64,000 bases of DNA from assembly GCF_002837185.1 (NCBI RefSeq), contig NZ_KZ477985.1:376101-440100 (forward strand), written 5' to 3'. Below are positions 29,997 to 39,311 of this stretch, piece by piece (within the stretch, counting starts at the first letter, position 1; every line of letters begins with the position of its first letter). The notes under the pieces were generated by a model that searched no databases, was not told the origin of the DNA, and saw only the letters and a program-made list of their open reading frames with translations. The stretch is from Pseudomonas fluorescens (lineage in GTDB: Bacteria > Pseudomonadota > Gammaproteobacteria > Pseudomonadales > Pseudomonadaceae). Position numbers and translations under genes: made by a program.

Positions 29997-30490
29997 TGCG
30001 CCAGATTCGCCCGGCGATCATCGACCGCAGCCGCGACCAGGACTTCATGCGCGAAGCCCTGGCACTCGCCGCCCAGGGCGCCGCGCTGGGTGAAGTGCCG
30101 GTGGGCGCGGTGCTGGTGCAGGACGGTGAGATCATCGGCCGCGGTTTCAACTGCCCGATCAGCGGCAATGACCCCAGTGCCCATGCCGAGATGGTCGCAA
30201 TCCGCGCGGCCGCCCACGCCGTCAGCAATTACCGCCTGCCGGGCAGCACCCTCTATGTGACGTTGGAACCGTGCAGCATGTGCGCGGGCCTGATCGTGCA
30301 TTCGCGAATTGCACGGGTGGTGTACGGCGCACTGGAGCCCAAGGCCGGGATCGTGCAGAGCCAGGGGCAGTTTTTTACCCAGGGCTTTCTCAACCATCGG
30401 GTCCTGTTTGAAGGTGGGGTGCTGGCCGAGGAGTGCGGCACCGTGTTGAGTGAATTCTTCAAGGCTCGCCGGGCCAAACCCCCACTCTAA
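29996..30490 (+). CDS. tadA: tRNA-specific adenosine deaminase TadA
   Basis: Zinc enzyme of 164 residues that converts A34 to inosine in tRNA-Arg. The catalytic motif is HAEM, with Glu as proton shuttle, and the zinc cysteines are in PCSMCAG. The start ATG overlaps the oxidase stop. The length matches family members. Confidence 0.95.
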   Translation: MRQIRPAIIDRSRDQDFMREALALAAQGAALGEVPVGAVLVQDGEIIGRGFNCPISGNDPSAHAEMVAIRAAAHAVSNYRLPGSTLYVTLEPCSMCAGLIVHSRIARVVYGALEPKAGIVQSQGQFFTQGFLNHRVLFEGGVLAEECGTVLSEFFKARRAKPPL

Positions 30491-30507
30491 AGAACACTGA
30501 GGCGCAA

Positions 30508-30598
30508 ATGTGGGAGGGGGCTTGCCCCCGATAGCAGAGTGTCAGTCACCCTGTCCATGGCTGATACATCGCTATCGGGGGCAAGCCCCCTGCCACAT
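30508..30598. repeat. REPIN, GGGGGCTTGCCCCC family
   Basis: Inverted pair between convergent tadA and cmoB. Confidence 0.94.
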
Positions 30599-30629
30599 TT
30601 TGCCCTGCGTTTGTTCAGGCAGCGTGCCG

Positions 30630-31586
30630 TTATTTCCTGGCGATGATCACCGCCCGCATCGGCGCCGGCAGCCCTTCAATGGTCTTGCTGTGATCTTCGG
30701 GATCGAGGAAATCACTGAGCGACTGGTACTTCATCCATGCCGTCCCGCGTTGTTCCTCGACCGTGGTCACGCTCACATCCACGCAGCGCACATCGCTGAA
30801 TCCCGCGCGGCGCAACCACAGCATCAGCGCCGGCACCGAGGGCAGGAACCACACGTTACGCATCTGCGCATAGCGGTCTTCCGGCACCAGCACTTGCTGC
30901 TGATCGCCTTCCACCACCAGGGTTTCCAGCACCAGCTCACCGCCTTTGACCAGCGTGTCTTTCAGCGCCAGCAAGTGTTCGATCGGCGAACGCCGGTGAT
31001 AGAACACGCCCATGGAAAACACCGTGTCGAAACCCTCAAGGTTTGCCGGCAAGTCTTCGAACGGGAACGGCAGGTGCCAGGCCCTGGGTTCGGACAGGTA
31101 ACGCTGCACCGCCTGGAACTGGCAGAAGAACAGCCAGTTGGGGTCTACGCCAATCACGCTGTCGGCGCCGGCGCCGAGCATGCGCCACATGTAATAGCCG
31201 TTGCCGCAACCCACATCGAGGATGCGCTTGCCCTTCAAGTCCAGGTGCGGCGCCACGCGGGACCATTTCCAGTCCGAGCGCCATTCGGTGTCAACATGCA
31301 CGCCGAACAGGTGAAACGGGCCTTTGCGCCAAGGGCTCAGCCCCATGAGCGCGGTGTGCATCTGTGCGCGAGTCTCGTCGTCGCAATCAGTGTCCAGCAC
31401 CAGGCCGTTCAACAGGTCCACTTCACTGGGCTGGATCTTCGGCAGTGCGTCCAAGGCACTCTGCCAGCGCTCGAGGTCGCCGTGGCCTTTTTCCATCTTG
31501 CTATCGAGCTGCGCTTGCAGGCCCTGGGCCCACACGGCCAGGGGAGTACCGACCAGGTGGCGGGCGAGGGGAGACAAATCAATCAT
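30630..31586 (-). CDS. cmoB: tRNA U34 carboxymethyltransferase CmoB
   Basis: Protein of 318 residues. The SAM-fold motif is [15 protein letters not shown], with the CmoB signatures [20 protein letters not shown] upstream and [12 protein letters not shown] downstream. It transfers the carboxymethyl group of Cx-SAM to 5-hydroxyuridine 34 to form cmo5U. Its start overlaps the cmoA stop by 4 bases. Confidence 0.96.
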   Translation of the reverse strand: MIDLSPLARHLVGTPLAVWAQGLQAQLDSKMEKGHGDLERWQSALDALPKIQPSEVDLLNGLVLDTDCDDETRAQMHTALMGLSPWRKGPFHLFGVHVDTEWRSDWKWSRVAPHLDLKGKRILDVGCGNGYYMWRMLGAGADSVIGVDPNWLFFCQFQAVQRYLSEPRAWHLPFPFEDLPANLEGFDTVFSMGVFYHRRSPIEHLLALKDTLVKGGELVLETLVVEGDQQQVLVPEDRYAQMRNVWFLPSVPALMLWLRRAGFSDVRCVDVSVTTVEEQRGTAWMKYQSLSDFLDPEDHSKTIEGLPAPMRAVIIARK

Positions 31587-32326
31587 GGCAAGGCAATCAA
31601 CGAGGCAAAGTTAAGACACTGGAACCACGGCACGACTTTCGAGAACCCGGCCGCCAGCAGGCGTTCGCGGTGTTCTTCGAGGCTGTCGGGCTTCATGACA
31701 TTTTCGATGGCGCTGCGCTTCTGGGCGATTTCCAGTTCGCTGTAGCCGTTGGCGCGCTTGAACGCGATATGCAGGTCGGACAGCAACGCGTGTTCTTCGC
31801 CATCGTTGAAACGCAGCTTTTCCGAGAGGATCAGTGCGCCGCCCGGCAGCAGCGACTGACGGATGCGCCCGAGCAGCGCCAGGCGCTCATCGGGTGCGAT
31901 AAATTGCAGGGTGAAGTTCAGCGCCACCACTGAGGCCGGTTGGAAGTGCAGGGCGAGGATATCGCCTTCGATCACCTCCACCGGCAGCAATTCCTCGAAC
32001 ATCGAGTCCTGGCCATTGAGGTATTGGCGGCAGCGTTCGACCATCGCCGTCGAGTTATCCACCGCGATCACCCGGCAACCCTCGGTGCGCACATGGCGGC
32101 GCAGGGCCTGGGTGACCGCGCCCAGGGATGAGCCCAGGTCATACAGCACGCTGTTGGGCTGGGCGAACCGGGCGGCGAGCACGCCGAGGTTTTCAACGAT
32201 GGTCGGGTAACCGGGCACCGAGCGCTTGATCATGTCCGGGAACACCCGCACCACGTCCTCGTTAAAGGCGAAGTCCGGCACCTGGGGCAGGGGCTGGGCG
32301 AATAGGCGATCGGGTTCTTTGCTCAC
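31583..32326 (-). CDS. cmoA: Carboxy-S-adenosyl-L-methionine synthase CmoA
   Basis: Protein of 247 residues, exactly the family length when read from GTG at 32326. Motifs are [32 protein letters not shown] (SAM site) and [10 protein letters not shown]. It makes Cx-SAM from SAM and prephenate for CmoB. The longer frame to 32398 runs into REP-derived sequence and is rejected. Confidence 0.95.
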   Translation of the reverse strand: MSKEPDRLFAQPLPQVPDFAFNEDVVRVFPDMIKRSVPGYPTIVENLGVLAARFAQPNSVLYDLGSSLGAVTQALRRHVRTEGCRVIAVDNSTAMVERCRQYLNGQDSMFEELLPVEVIEGDILALHFQPASVVALNFTLQFIAPDERLALLGRIRQSLLPGGALILSEKLRFNDGEEHALLSDLHIAFKRANGYSELEIAQKRSAIENVMKPDSLEEHRERLLAAGFSKVVPWFQCLNFASLIALP

Positions 32327-32365
32327 GGTTGTTCCGGCGACGAAGGGGAAAGGCCGGCATTTTAG

Positions 32366-32435
32366 CGTAGGAGCTGGCTTGCCTGCGATGGTCGTCAACG
32401 ATTACGCAGACATTCTGGATGAACGCGGTGCCGGA
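32366..32435. repeat. Degenerate half of a GTAGGAGC-type REPIN
   Basis: GTAGGAGCTGGCTTGCCTGCGA followed by the typical interior (ATTCTGGATGAACGCGGTG). The right arm is missing. Confidence 0.7.
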
Positions 32436-32463
32436 ATCAGCACGTCACCACAGCCTTGACCCA

Positions 32464-32853
32464 TCAGTTCACCGTAATCGCGCATTCAAAGATCTCGACG
32501 GGTTCGGCTTCCGGTTCCCACGGTTGCTGGGAGGTCAGGCGCAAACGGCCCTGGCCGGCGGCGAATGCCTGGAAGCGCCAGGTCGACTGGCCACCACCCC
32601 CGATCACGCCGGATTCGCTGCTGCTGTACACCTCTGGGCTCAGCGCGCGCAACACGCCGCCGGCGGAATCCTGGATAGCCCAGCGATAGCCGGTGGTGGG
32701 ATTGCTGGGCAGGGTGAGGATCAGGTTTTGTCCGGTTTTAAGCGGGAGCGGACAGGCGCTCTGGTTGTCCACGGTGACGTTTTGCTTCGGCGCACTGGCG
32801 CACGCGGCCAGCAGGGCAAGGCTCAGGGGGAGAAGCAGGCGGGCTGCGGTCAT
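32464..32853 (-). CDS. Chagasin-type (I42) cysteine protease inhibitor lipoprotein
   Basis: Protein of 129 residues with a lipoprotein signal whose lipobox is LAAC. The I42 signature NPTTGYRW and an inhibitory loop with GVIGGGGQSTWRF follow. Members inhibit papain-like cysteine proteases; the P. aeruginosa counterpart is called Icp. It lies downstream of the Lon-family gene on the same strand, an arrangement I recall in P. aeruginosa too. Confidence 0.88.
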   Translation of the reverse strand: MTAARLLLPLSLALLAACASAPKQNVTVDNQSACPLPLKTGQNLILTLPSNPTTGYRWAIQDSAGGVLRALSPEVYSSSESGVIGGGGQSTWRFQAFAAGQGRLRLTSQQPWEPEAEPVEIFECAITVN

Positions 32854-32941
32854 GGGGGCTCCGTTTATACACGACGAAGGGCGAGCATAACCGAAGATGA
32901 GACAGGGTGTGACAGGAGGGGGTGTGTTGGCAGGTCTGGCC

Positions 32942-33015
32942 GCATCGGGGGCAAGCCCCCTCTCACATGTTGATTTGTGAATACATTCAAGTGTGGGAGG
33001 GGGCTTGCCCCCGAT
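32942..33015. repeat. Two REPs in reversed (outward) order
   Basis: Here the order is complement-arm, about 25 bases, then direct arm, the reverse of a REPIN. It looks like the facing halves of two neighbouring REPINs. Confidence 0.85.
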
Positions 33016-33042
33016 GAGGCCAGCTCAGGCACTACATAACTG

Positions 33043-35460
33043 TCAGAAAAGCACCTTCGCCACATCCGCAAAGCGCTTGGCAAAGTGCACGGTCATGCCT
33101 TCCTTCAGGTACTCCGGCAGTTCTTCAAAGCTGCCACGGTTGGGCTCCGGCAGGATCAGCTCGTGAATCTTCTGGCGCCGCGCCGCAATCACTTTTTCGC
33201 GCACTCCGCCAATCGGCAGCACATGCCCGGTCAGGGTCAGTTCGCCGGTCATCGCCACGCCTTTCTTTGGCGGCTGGTTGCGTGCCAGTGACAGCAACGC
33301 GCTGGCCATGGTCACACCCGCGCTCGGGCCGTCTTTGGGCGTGGCACCTTCCGGCACGTGCAGGTGGACGAAGGCTTCATCGAAGAACTTCGGATCACCG
33401 CCAAACGACTTCAGGTTCGAGCTGATGAAGCTGTAGGCGATTTCTGCGGACTCCTTCATCACTTCACCCAACTGGCCGGTGAGCTTGAAGCCGCGATTGA
33501 GCGTGTGGATGCGCGTCGCTTCGATCGGCAGGGTGGCGCCGCCCATGCTGGTCCAGGCCAGGCCGGTAATCACGCCGGTGCCGGACAGTACCTGTTCATT
33601 GCGGAACACGGGCATGCCCAGGGAGCTTTCCAGGTCCTTGCTGCCGATCTTGATCACCGAATCCGGCTCATCCAGCAGCTTGACCACGGCCTTGCGCACC
33701 AATTTGCCCAGTTGTTTCTCCAACTGACGCACACCGGCTTCCCGGGCATAGCCATCAATCAGCGCACGCAAGGCGCCGTCGCTGATGCTCAGACTGTTTT
33801 TCGAGACGCCGGCTTTTTCCAGCTGCTTGGGCCACAGGTGACGCTTGGCGATGGCGACTTTTTCCTCGGTGATATAGCCCGACAGGCGAATCACTTCCAT
33901 ACGGTCGAGCAGCGGGCCGGGAATCGAGTCCAGGGTGTTGGCGGTGCACACGAACAGCACTTTGGACAGGTCCAGGCGCAGGTCCAGGTAGTGGTCGAGG
34001 AATTCGACGTTCTGTTCCGGGTCGAGGGTTTCGAGCAACGCCGACGCCGGGTCGCCCTGGAAGCTCTGGCCCATCTTGTCGATCTCGTCGAGCATGATCA
34101 CCGGGTTCATCACCTCCACATCTTTGAGCGCCTGCACCAGCTTGCCGGGCAGGGCGCCGATGTAGGTGCGGCGATGGCCCTTGATCTCGGCCTCATCACG
34201 CATGCCGCCGACACTGAACCGGTAGAACGGCCGGCCCAGGGATTCGGCGATGGATTTACCCACGCTGGTCTTGCCCACGCCCGGCGGGCCCACCAGCAGC
34301 ACGATGGAACCGGCGACTTCGCCTTTATAGGCACCCACCGCGAGAAATTCGAGGATACGGCTCTTGATGTCGTCCAGGCCCGCATGATGCTTGTCCAGCA
34401 CCTTGCGCGCGTGTTTCAGGTCGAGTTTATCTTCGCCATACACGCCCCACGGCACCGAGGTGGCCCAGTCCAGGTAATTGCGCGTGACCGCGTATTCCGG
34501 CGAGCCGGTTTCGAGGATGGAGAGTTTGTTGAGTTCTTCATCGATGCGTTTTTTCGCCTGGGCCGGCAGTACTTTGCCTTCCAGCCGCTGCTCGAATTGC
34601 TCGACGTCGGCGCTGCGGTCGTCCTTGGTCAGGCCCAGTTCCTGCTGGATGACCTTGAGCTGTTCCTTGAGGAAGAACTCGCGCTGGTGCTCGCCGATCT
34701 TGCGGTTCACTTCGGCGGACAGCTCTTTCTGCAGACGCGCGACTTCGACCTCTTTGCGCAGCATCGGCAGCACTTTTTCCATGCGCTTGAGCATGGGCAC
34801 GCAATCGAGCACTTCCTGCAACTCGTTACCGGTGGCCGAGGTCAGCGCGGCGGCGAAGTCGGTGAGCGGCGACGGGTCGTTGGGGCTGAAGCGGTTGAGG
34901 TAGTTCTTCAGCTCTTCGCTGTACAGCGGGTTGAGCGGCAGCAGTTCCTTGATCGCGTTGATCAGCGCCATGCCGTAGGCCTTGACCTCGTCGGTCGGCT
35001 CGCTCGGCTGGTGCGGGTATTCCACCTCCACCAGGTACGGCGGGCGGTGATGCTTGAGCCAGGTCTTGATACGCACGCGGGTCAGCCCCTGGGCCACGAA
35101 TTGCAGCTTGCCGTTCTCGCGGCTGGCGTGGTGCACCTTGACCAGCGTGCCGTACAGCGGCAGGGCCGAGGTGTCGAAATGGCGTGGGTCTTCGGGCGGT
35201 GTGTCCATGAAAAACAGGGCGAGGGAGTGGTGGTCGGATTTGCTCACCAGTTCCAGGGTCTCGGCCCAGGGCTCTTCGTTGACGATCACCGGCAAGACTT
35301 GCGCCGGGAAAAACGGCCGGTTGTGGATCGGGATGATGTAAACCTTGTCCGGCAGGTTCTGCCCAGGCAGGGCCAGGCCGGTGTTGGACGAGGATTCAGC
35401 GTTTTCGGGGTCGGCGTAGTCGTTCAAGTCGTAATCAGGGATGTCTTGCTGGTCGCTCAT
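33043..35460 (-). CDS. Lon-family ATP-dependent protease (AsrA-like paralogue)
   Basis: Protein of 805 residues. The Lon N-terminal domain (VYIIPIHNRPFFPAQVLPV) is followed by a coiled region, then an AAA+ module with Walker A GPPGVGKTS and Walker B VIMLDEID. The protease domain has catalytic Ser in DGPSAG and Lys in GGVREKVIAA. Its position beside an I42 inhibitor gene suggests the stress-linked paralogue AsrA rather than the main Lon. It degrades selected or damaged proteins in the cytosol. Confidence 0.93.
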   Translation of the reverse strand: MSDQQDIPDYDLNDYADPENAESSSNTGLALPGQNLPDKVYIIPIHNRPFFPAQVLPVIVNEEPWAETLELVSKSDHHSLALFFMDTPPEDPRHFDTSALPLYGTLVKVHHASRENGKLQFVAQGLTRVRIKTWLKHHRPPYLVEVEYPHQPSEPTDEVKAYGMALINAIKELLPLNPLYSEELKNYLNRFSPNDPSPLTDFAAALTSATGNELQEVLDCVPMLKRMEKVLPMLRKEVEVARLQKELSAEVNRKIGEHQREFFLKEQLKVIQQELGLTKDDRSADVEQFEQRLEGKVLPAQAKKRIDEELNKLSILETGSPEYAVTRNYLDWATSVPWGVYGEDKLDLKHARKVLDKHHAGLDDIKSRILEFLAVGAYKGEVAGSIVLLVGPPGVGKTSVGKSIAESLGRPFYRFSVGGMRDEAEIKGHRRTYIGALPGKLVQALKDVEVMNPVIMLDEIDKMGQSFQGDPASALLETLDPEQNVEFLDHYLDLRLDLSKVLFVCTANTLDSIPGPLLDRMEVIRLSGYITEEKVAIAKRHLWPKQLEKAGVSKNSLSISDGALRALIDGYAREAGVRQLEKQLGKLVRKAVVKLLDEPDSVIKIGSKDLESSLGMPVFRNEQVLSGTGVITGLAWTSMGGATLPIEATRIHTLNRGFKLTGQLGEVMKESAEIAYSFISSNLKSFGGDPKFFDEAFVHLHVPEGATPKDGPSAGVTMASALLSLARNQPPKKGVAMTGELTLTGHVLPIGGVREKVIAARRQKIHELILPEPNRGSFEELPEYLKEGMTVHFAKRFADVAKVLF

Positions 35461-35573
35461 GGGGCACCTGCATCAGGAAGTATGGTGCTTAGATGGGGCA
35501 GGGCTGTGGTGGTTTCAATGGTGGGGGTGAGATAGCAACATATTGCATGAAATTATCAGAACGACGCTGGACT

Positions 35574-35606
35574 AGTGTGGGAGGAGGAAAGCCCCCTGCC
35601 ACATTG
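35574..35606. repeat. Collapsed REPIN
   Basis: GTGGGAGGAGGAAAGCCCCC followed by TGCCACATT. The outer ends of both arms are joined and the interior is lost, as expected after slippage across the hairpin. Confidence 0.7.
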
Positions 35607-35619
35607 GGTCTGTGCTGGG

Positions 35620-36609
35620 TCAGCTGATTTTGTGCAGGTAGGCGGGTAGCGGTTGTTCGGGCAGCACCGACAACACTTTCAACCGCTGCAACATCCTTTG
35701 ACTGGCCCTTTGCAAATGCTCACGCAGATTCAGCGCCGCCGCATCAAACGCGCCGTGCAGCAACAACTCCAGAATCAGTCGATGTTCGGCCAACATCGCC
35801 GGATCGGCGCCAATCCCCAGCAACCGATAAAAAATCCGACTGATGATCATCGGGCTCTGCCCCTGTCGAATCAGCGCCGCGATCTTGCGATTCTGCAGGC
35901 CGGCCAGGCAGCGTTGGTGCAAGTCTTCCTCGATCTGCTCGATGGCCTCCAGGCTGCACTGCACACTGTCCTGGGCGTCCAGCACGCGTTGCAGCATGGC
36001 TTCAAGCAGCTCGCGATCGAGGTTGGGCGCGCTCTGGCGCAGGGCTTCGGGCTCAAGGCAGGCGCGCAGTTCGTAGTCTTCGGTGACTTCCCGCGCGGTC
36101 AAAGGCCCGGCCAGCCATTGGGAGTAGGGCTCTTTTTCCACCAGGCCACGGTCGCGCAGGCGCATCAGCGCTTCACGCACTACCGCGCGGCTGACGCCGT
36201 AGTGGTCGGCGGCGGCTTGCTCGTCCAGGCGGTAGTGGCCGAAGGCAATGCAGGTGGACAACGCTGCGCCGATTTCCTCGACGATGCGTTCGCCCAGCGG
36301 CCGCGTGTCCACTAGCTCGTCCTCGCCGTTAAGACCCAGGTGCGCATGGCTCAGGGGCAGGCGCAACGGCTCCATGGCCAGGCCTTGCGGATTGATCAGG
36401 TAGCCCCGGCCGTTGAAGCGGCAGATCAAGCCTTCGTCATGCAGCAGGTCGAGGGCCTTGCGCACCGGCACGCGGCTGGTGCCAAACAACTCGGCCAGCG
36501 GCGCTTCGAGCAACACCAGCCCATGGCGGGCGGTGCCGTTGACGATCGCGTCGCGCATCACTTTGTGAATCATCGCGTAACGGGAGGCCGAGGCGGACAC
36601 TGCTTTCAT
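35620..36609 (-). CDS. GntR/FCD regulator with two winged-helix domains
   Basis: Protein of 329 residues, longer than usual FadR/FCD regulators (about 220-250). Residues about 10-70 form one GntR winged helix (LAELFGTSRVPVRKALDLLHDEGLI, then RFNGRGYLI). Residues about 105-165 form a second (AADHYGVSRAVVREALMRLRDRGLVEKE). An FCD ligand-binding domain follows (YELRACLEPEALRQSA to the end). The start ATG at 36609 gives MKAVSAS; a longer frame is not needed. It is divergent from the amidase gene, and the GTAC-N13-GTAC sites between them are its likely operators. Ligand unknown; an amide or imide is plausible. Confidence 0.88.
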   Translation of the reverse strand: MKAVSASASRYAMIHKVMRDAIVNGTARHGLVLLEAPLAELFGTSRVPVRKALDLLHDEGLICRFNGRGYLINPQGLAMEPLRLPLSHAHLGLNGEDELVDTRPLGERIVEEIGAALSTCIAFGHYRLDEQAAADHYGVSRAVVREALMRLRDRGLVEKEPYSQWLAGPLTAREVTEDYELRACLEPEALRQSAPNLDRELLEAMLQRVLDAQDSVQCSLEAIEQIEEDLHQRCLAGLQNRKIAALIRQGQSPMIISRIFYRLLGIGADPAMLAEHRLILELLLHGAFDAAALNLREHLQRASQRMLQRLKVLSVLPEQPLPAYLHKIS

Positions 36610-36737
36610 TGCGTTCTCAGAGGTGGAGGGACCGTTGACCGGGGATTCTCTCATAGATGCGCCTGTCACTCTGCGCCACGTCGGCGGCACGTTTTTGGGG
36701 CTTGGGAAGTCGACCTGTTACTTTTCTGCACCAAAAT

Positions 36738-36758
36738 GTACTTATTACTAAAAAGTAC
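36738..36758. promoter_or_regulatory. GTAC-N13-GTAC operator, site 1
   Basis: AATGTAC and GTACATT are arranged as an inverted repeat with 13 bases between the GTAC cores, in an AT-rich context. It is 129-149 bases before the GntR gene start. Confidence 0.7.
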
Positions 36759-36877
36759 ATTATTTCGTAGCAGAACCTGAGCAAGCGCCTGCGCAGATTT
36801 TTTACCTGGTCAAACACCCTCTACCTCGCGGCTCTGGCCGCAAACCGCTGTCTGCGCAAAATTGGTTGAGCACAGAC

Positions 36878-36892
36878 TGGCACGAAAGCTGC
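36878..36892 (+). promoter_or_regulatory. Sigma-54 (RpoN) promoter of the amidase operon
   Basis: TGGCACGAAAGCTGC: GG at 36879-36880 and GC at 36891-36892 have the strict -24/-12 spacing. It departs from the TGGCACG-N4-TTGC consensus at one position. The predicted transcript start is near 36904. Confidence 0.75.
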
Positions 36893-36903
36893 CTTTACAA
36901 AAT

Positions 36904-36924
36904 GTACATTTTATTAATATGTAC
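36904..36924. promoter_or_regulatory. GTAC-N13-GTAC operator, site 2
   Basis: Same core and same spacing as site 1 (ATGTACATT...ATATGTACGTT). It begins at about +1 of the sigma-54 promoter and ends 20 bases before the amidase start, a position suited to repression. Confidence 0.7.
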
Positions 36925-36943
36925 GTTTGTGAGGGTCATCCTG

Positions 36944-38278
36944 ATGTCAGACGCCACTTCAATGGCCGAGGACTTCGCCAGTGGTCGCAGCGACCCGGTG
37001 CAAGCCCTCGAACAGGCACTGGACAAAGCCAGCCAGGTTCCGTCGGTATTTATCAGCCTGACGCCCGAGCGCGCCCGTCGTGAAGCCCAAGCCTCTGCCG
37101 CACGTTGGCGCGCCGGCCAGCCGTTGAGCAGGTTCGATGGCGTGCCGCTGGCCTGGAAGGACCTGTTCGACGTGGCTGGCAGCATCACCACGGCGGGCGC
37201 CGCCTATCGCCGCCATGCGCCCGTCGCGTTGCTCGATGCACCCACCGTCGGCCTGCTGTGTCGTGCCGGAATGGTCAGCGTCGGCAAGACCAACCTCAGC
37301 GAACTGGCCTATTCCGGCCTGGGCCTGAACCCCCATTTCGGCACGCCGCACAATCCCCATGGCAATGATCAACCGCGCATCCCCGGCGGATCTTCCTCGG
37401 GGTCGGCCGTGGCCGTTGCCGCCGGCATCGTGCCCATCGCCATGGGCACCGACACTGCCGGGTCCATCCGCATTCCCTCGGCGTTCAACGGCCTGGTGGG
37501 TTACCGCAGCAGCAGTCGGCGCTACAGCCGCGATGGCGTGTTCCCACTGGCGCACAGCCTCGACAGCCTCGGCCCGATAAGCCGCAGCGTGCGTGACGCC
37601 CTGGCCGTCGACGACTTGCTGCATGGCCGCAGCCACACCCAGAGCCAGACCTCCATCGCCCGCAGCCTCAAGGGCCAGCGCTTCGTGCTGGCGCAGCAGG
37701 ACGTCGAACCCGCCGTGGGCAACAACCTGTTGCGCGCGGTCGCGCAACTCAAGGCCCACGGCGCGCTGGTCGAAGCGCGCGAATGCCCGGCCTTCCAGGC
37801 GACACTGGAACTGATCAAGCACCATGGCTGGCTCGGCGCCTTCGAAGCCTTCGCCCTGCACCAGGCGTTACTCGACAGCCGCGACGCCGATCAGCTCGAC
37901 CCTCGCGTGCGCCGTCGCCTGGAAGCCGCACGCTCACTGCCGGCCAGCCAACTGATCCACCTGACCGACTCCCGCCGCCGCCTGCAACAGCAACTGATCG
38001 AAGACCTCGACGGCGCCGTCCTGATTACGCCGACCGTTGCCCACGTGGCCCCGCCGTTAGCCGCGCTTGAAGCTGACGATGACCTGTTCGTTCAAACCAA
38101 CCTCGCCACCCTGCGCCTGACCATGCCCGGCAGTTTGCTCGACATGCCAGGCGTGACCCTGCCCAGCGGCTGCGATGCCCAGGGGCTGCCCACCGGGTTG
38201 CTGCTCAGCGTCCCGACGGGAGAAGACGCACGCCTGCTGCGCGCAGCGTTGTGCGTTGAATCCGTAATGACAATTTAA
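36944..38278 (+). CDS. Amidase-signature-family amidase
   Basis: Cytosolic hydrolase of 444 residues. The Ser-Ser-Lys triad is visible: Lys in [11 protein letters not shown], and the serines in [15 protein letters not shown] and [13 protein letters not shown]. It cleaves an amide to acid and ammonia. The ATG at 36944 has GAGG before it; the longer frame would cover operator site 2. It is the first gene of the cluster. Next to a cyclic-imidase-like enzyme, it could be the half-amidase that finishes imide breakdown. That role is inferred. Confidence 0.88.
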   Translation: MSDATSMAEDFASGRSDPVQALEQALDKASQVPSVFISLTPERARREAQASAARWRAGQPLSRFDGVPLAWKDLFDVAGSITTAGAAYRRHAPVALLDAPTVGLLCRAGMVSVGKTNLSELAYSGLGLNPHFGTPHNPHGNDQPRIPGGSSSGSAVAVAAGIVPIAMGTDTAGSIRIPSAFNGLVGYRSSSRRYSRDGVFPLAHSLDSLGPISRSVRDALAVDDLLHGRSHTQSQTSIARSLKGQRFVLAQQDVEPAVGNNLLRAVAQLKAHGALVEARECPAFQATLELIKHHGWLGAFEAFALHQALLDSRDADQLDPRVRRRLEAARSLPASQLIHLTDSRRRLQQQLIEDLDGAVLITPTVAHVAPPLAALEADDDLFVQTNLATLRLTMPGSLLDMPGVTLPSGCDAQGLPTGLLLSVPTGEDARLLRAALCVESVMTI

Positions 38279-38289
38279 GGAGACACTCC

Positions 38290-39168
38290 ATGGCTAAAGA
38301 CATCCTCTGTGCATTTGGCGTCGACGTTGACGCCGTCGCCGGCTGGCTCGGTTCCTACGGCGGTGAAGACTCGCCGGACGACATCTCTCGCGGCCTGTTT
38401 GCCGGTGAAATCGGCGCGCCACGCCTGCTCAAACTGTTCGAACGCTACGGCCTGCGCACCACCTGGTTTATCCCCGGTCACTCGATGGAAACCTTCCCCG
38501 AGCAGATGAAGGCCGTGGCCGACGCCGGCCACGAGATCGGCGTGCACGGCTACAGCCACGAAAACCCGATCGCGATGACCGCCGAGCAGGAAGAAATCGT
38601 TCTCGACAAGTCCATCGAACTGATCACCCGGGTCACCGGCAAGCGCCCCACCGGCTACGTGGCGCCTTGGTGGGAGTTCAGCAAGGTCACCAACGAACTG
38701 CTGCTGAAAAAAGGCATCAAGTACGACCACAGCCTGATGCACAACGACTTCCACCCTTACTACGTGCGCAAGGGCGATACCTGGACCAGGATCGACTACA
38801 GCCAGCACCCCGATACCTGGATGAAACCCCTGGTGCGCGGCGAAGAAACCGACCTGGTGGAGATCCCGGCCAACTGGTACCTCGACGACCTGCCGCCGAT
38901 GATGTTCATCAAGAAAGCCCCCAACAGCCACGGCTTCGTCAACCCGCGTCACCTGGAAGAAATGTGGCGCGACCAGTTCGACTGGGTCTACCGCGAACAC
39001 GAACACGCCGTGTTCACCATGACCATCCACCCCGACGTGTCCGGCCGCCCGCAAGTGCTGCTGATGCTCGAGCGTCTGATCGAACACATCCAGAGCCATG
39101 CCGGCGTGCGCTTCGTCACCTTTGACGAAATTGCCGATGACTTCATCCGCCGCCAGCCGCGTACCTGA
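38290..39168 (+). CDS. Polysaccharide-deacetylase-fold hydrolase, HP0310/cyclic imidase family
   Basis: NodB-fold metal hydrolase of 292 residues with AAGGAG before the start. Asp12 and Asp14 in GVDVDAV and His86 and His90 in HGYSHENP form the expected metal and catalytic set. The whole chain resembles Helicobacter pylori HP0310 (PgdA). There is no signal peptide, so peptidoglycan is an unlikely substrate here. I recall that characterised Pseudomonas cyclic imide hydrolases of about 293 residues belong to this family; Cys7, discussed for that enzyme, is also present. With the amidase it could turn imide to half-amide to dicarboxylate and ammonia. Confidence 0.83.
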   Translation: MAKDILCAFGVDVDAVAGWLGSYGGEDSPDDISRGLFAGEIGAPRLLKLFERYGLRTTWFIPGHSMETFPEQMKAVADAGHEIGVHGYSHENPIAMTAEQEEIVLDKSIELITRVTGKRPTGYVAPWWEFSKVTNELLLKKGIKYDHSLMHNDFHPYYVRKGDTWTRIDYSQHPDTWMKPLVRGEETDLVEIPANWYLDDLPPMMFIKKAPNSHGFVNPRHLEEMWRDQFDWVYREHEHAVFTMTIHPDVSGRPQVLLMLERLIEHIQSHAGVRFVTFDEIADDFIRRQPRT

Positions 39169-39181
39169 ACCTGCGTCACCC

Positions 39182-39281
39182 TGTAGGAGCGGGCTTGCTC
39201 GCGAAGAACCAGAGAGCGCCGCGTGCATCCAGGATGCCCGCGTCATCGTTGACGATTTTCGCGAGCAAGCTCGCTCCTACA
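39182..39281. repeat. REPIN, GTAGGAGCGAGCTTGCTCGC family
   Basis: Inverted pair inserted within the gene cluster between the hydrolase and the transporter. Confidence 0.95.
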
Positions 39282-39311
39282 GGGCCCATCAATCCCCCTG
39301 AGGCGCGATCT

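Larger units (their letters stand above)
36610..36943. other. Regulatory region between GntR gene and amidase operon
   Basis: 334 bases without a gene. It holds two GTAC-N13-GTAC dyads and a sigma-54-like promoter (listed separately). The stretch 36770-36865 between them is available for an activator; two TGCGCA words lie there, but I cannot assign them. Confidence 0.75.

Noticed and set aside
33358..35535. 725-codon open frame antisense to the Lon-family gene
   Set aside because: Complement shadow of a well-supported protease gene, without recognisable domains.
38290..39168. Peptidoglycan deacetylase role for the HP0310-like protein
   Set aside because: It has no export signal and sits among catabolic genes, so a cytosolic small-molecule substrate is more likely. 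The fold assignment stays.
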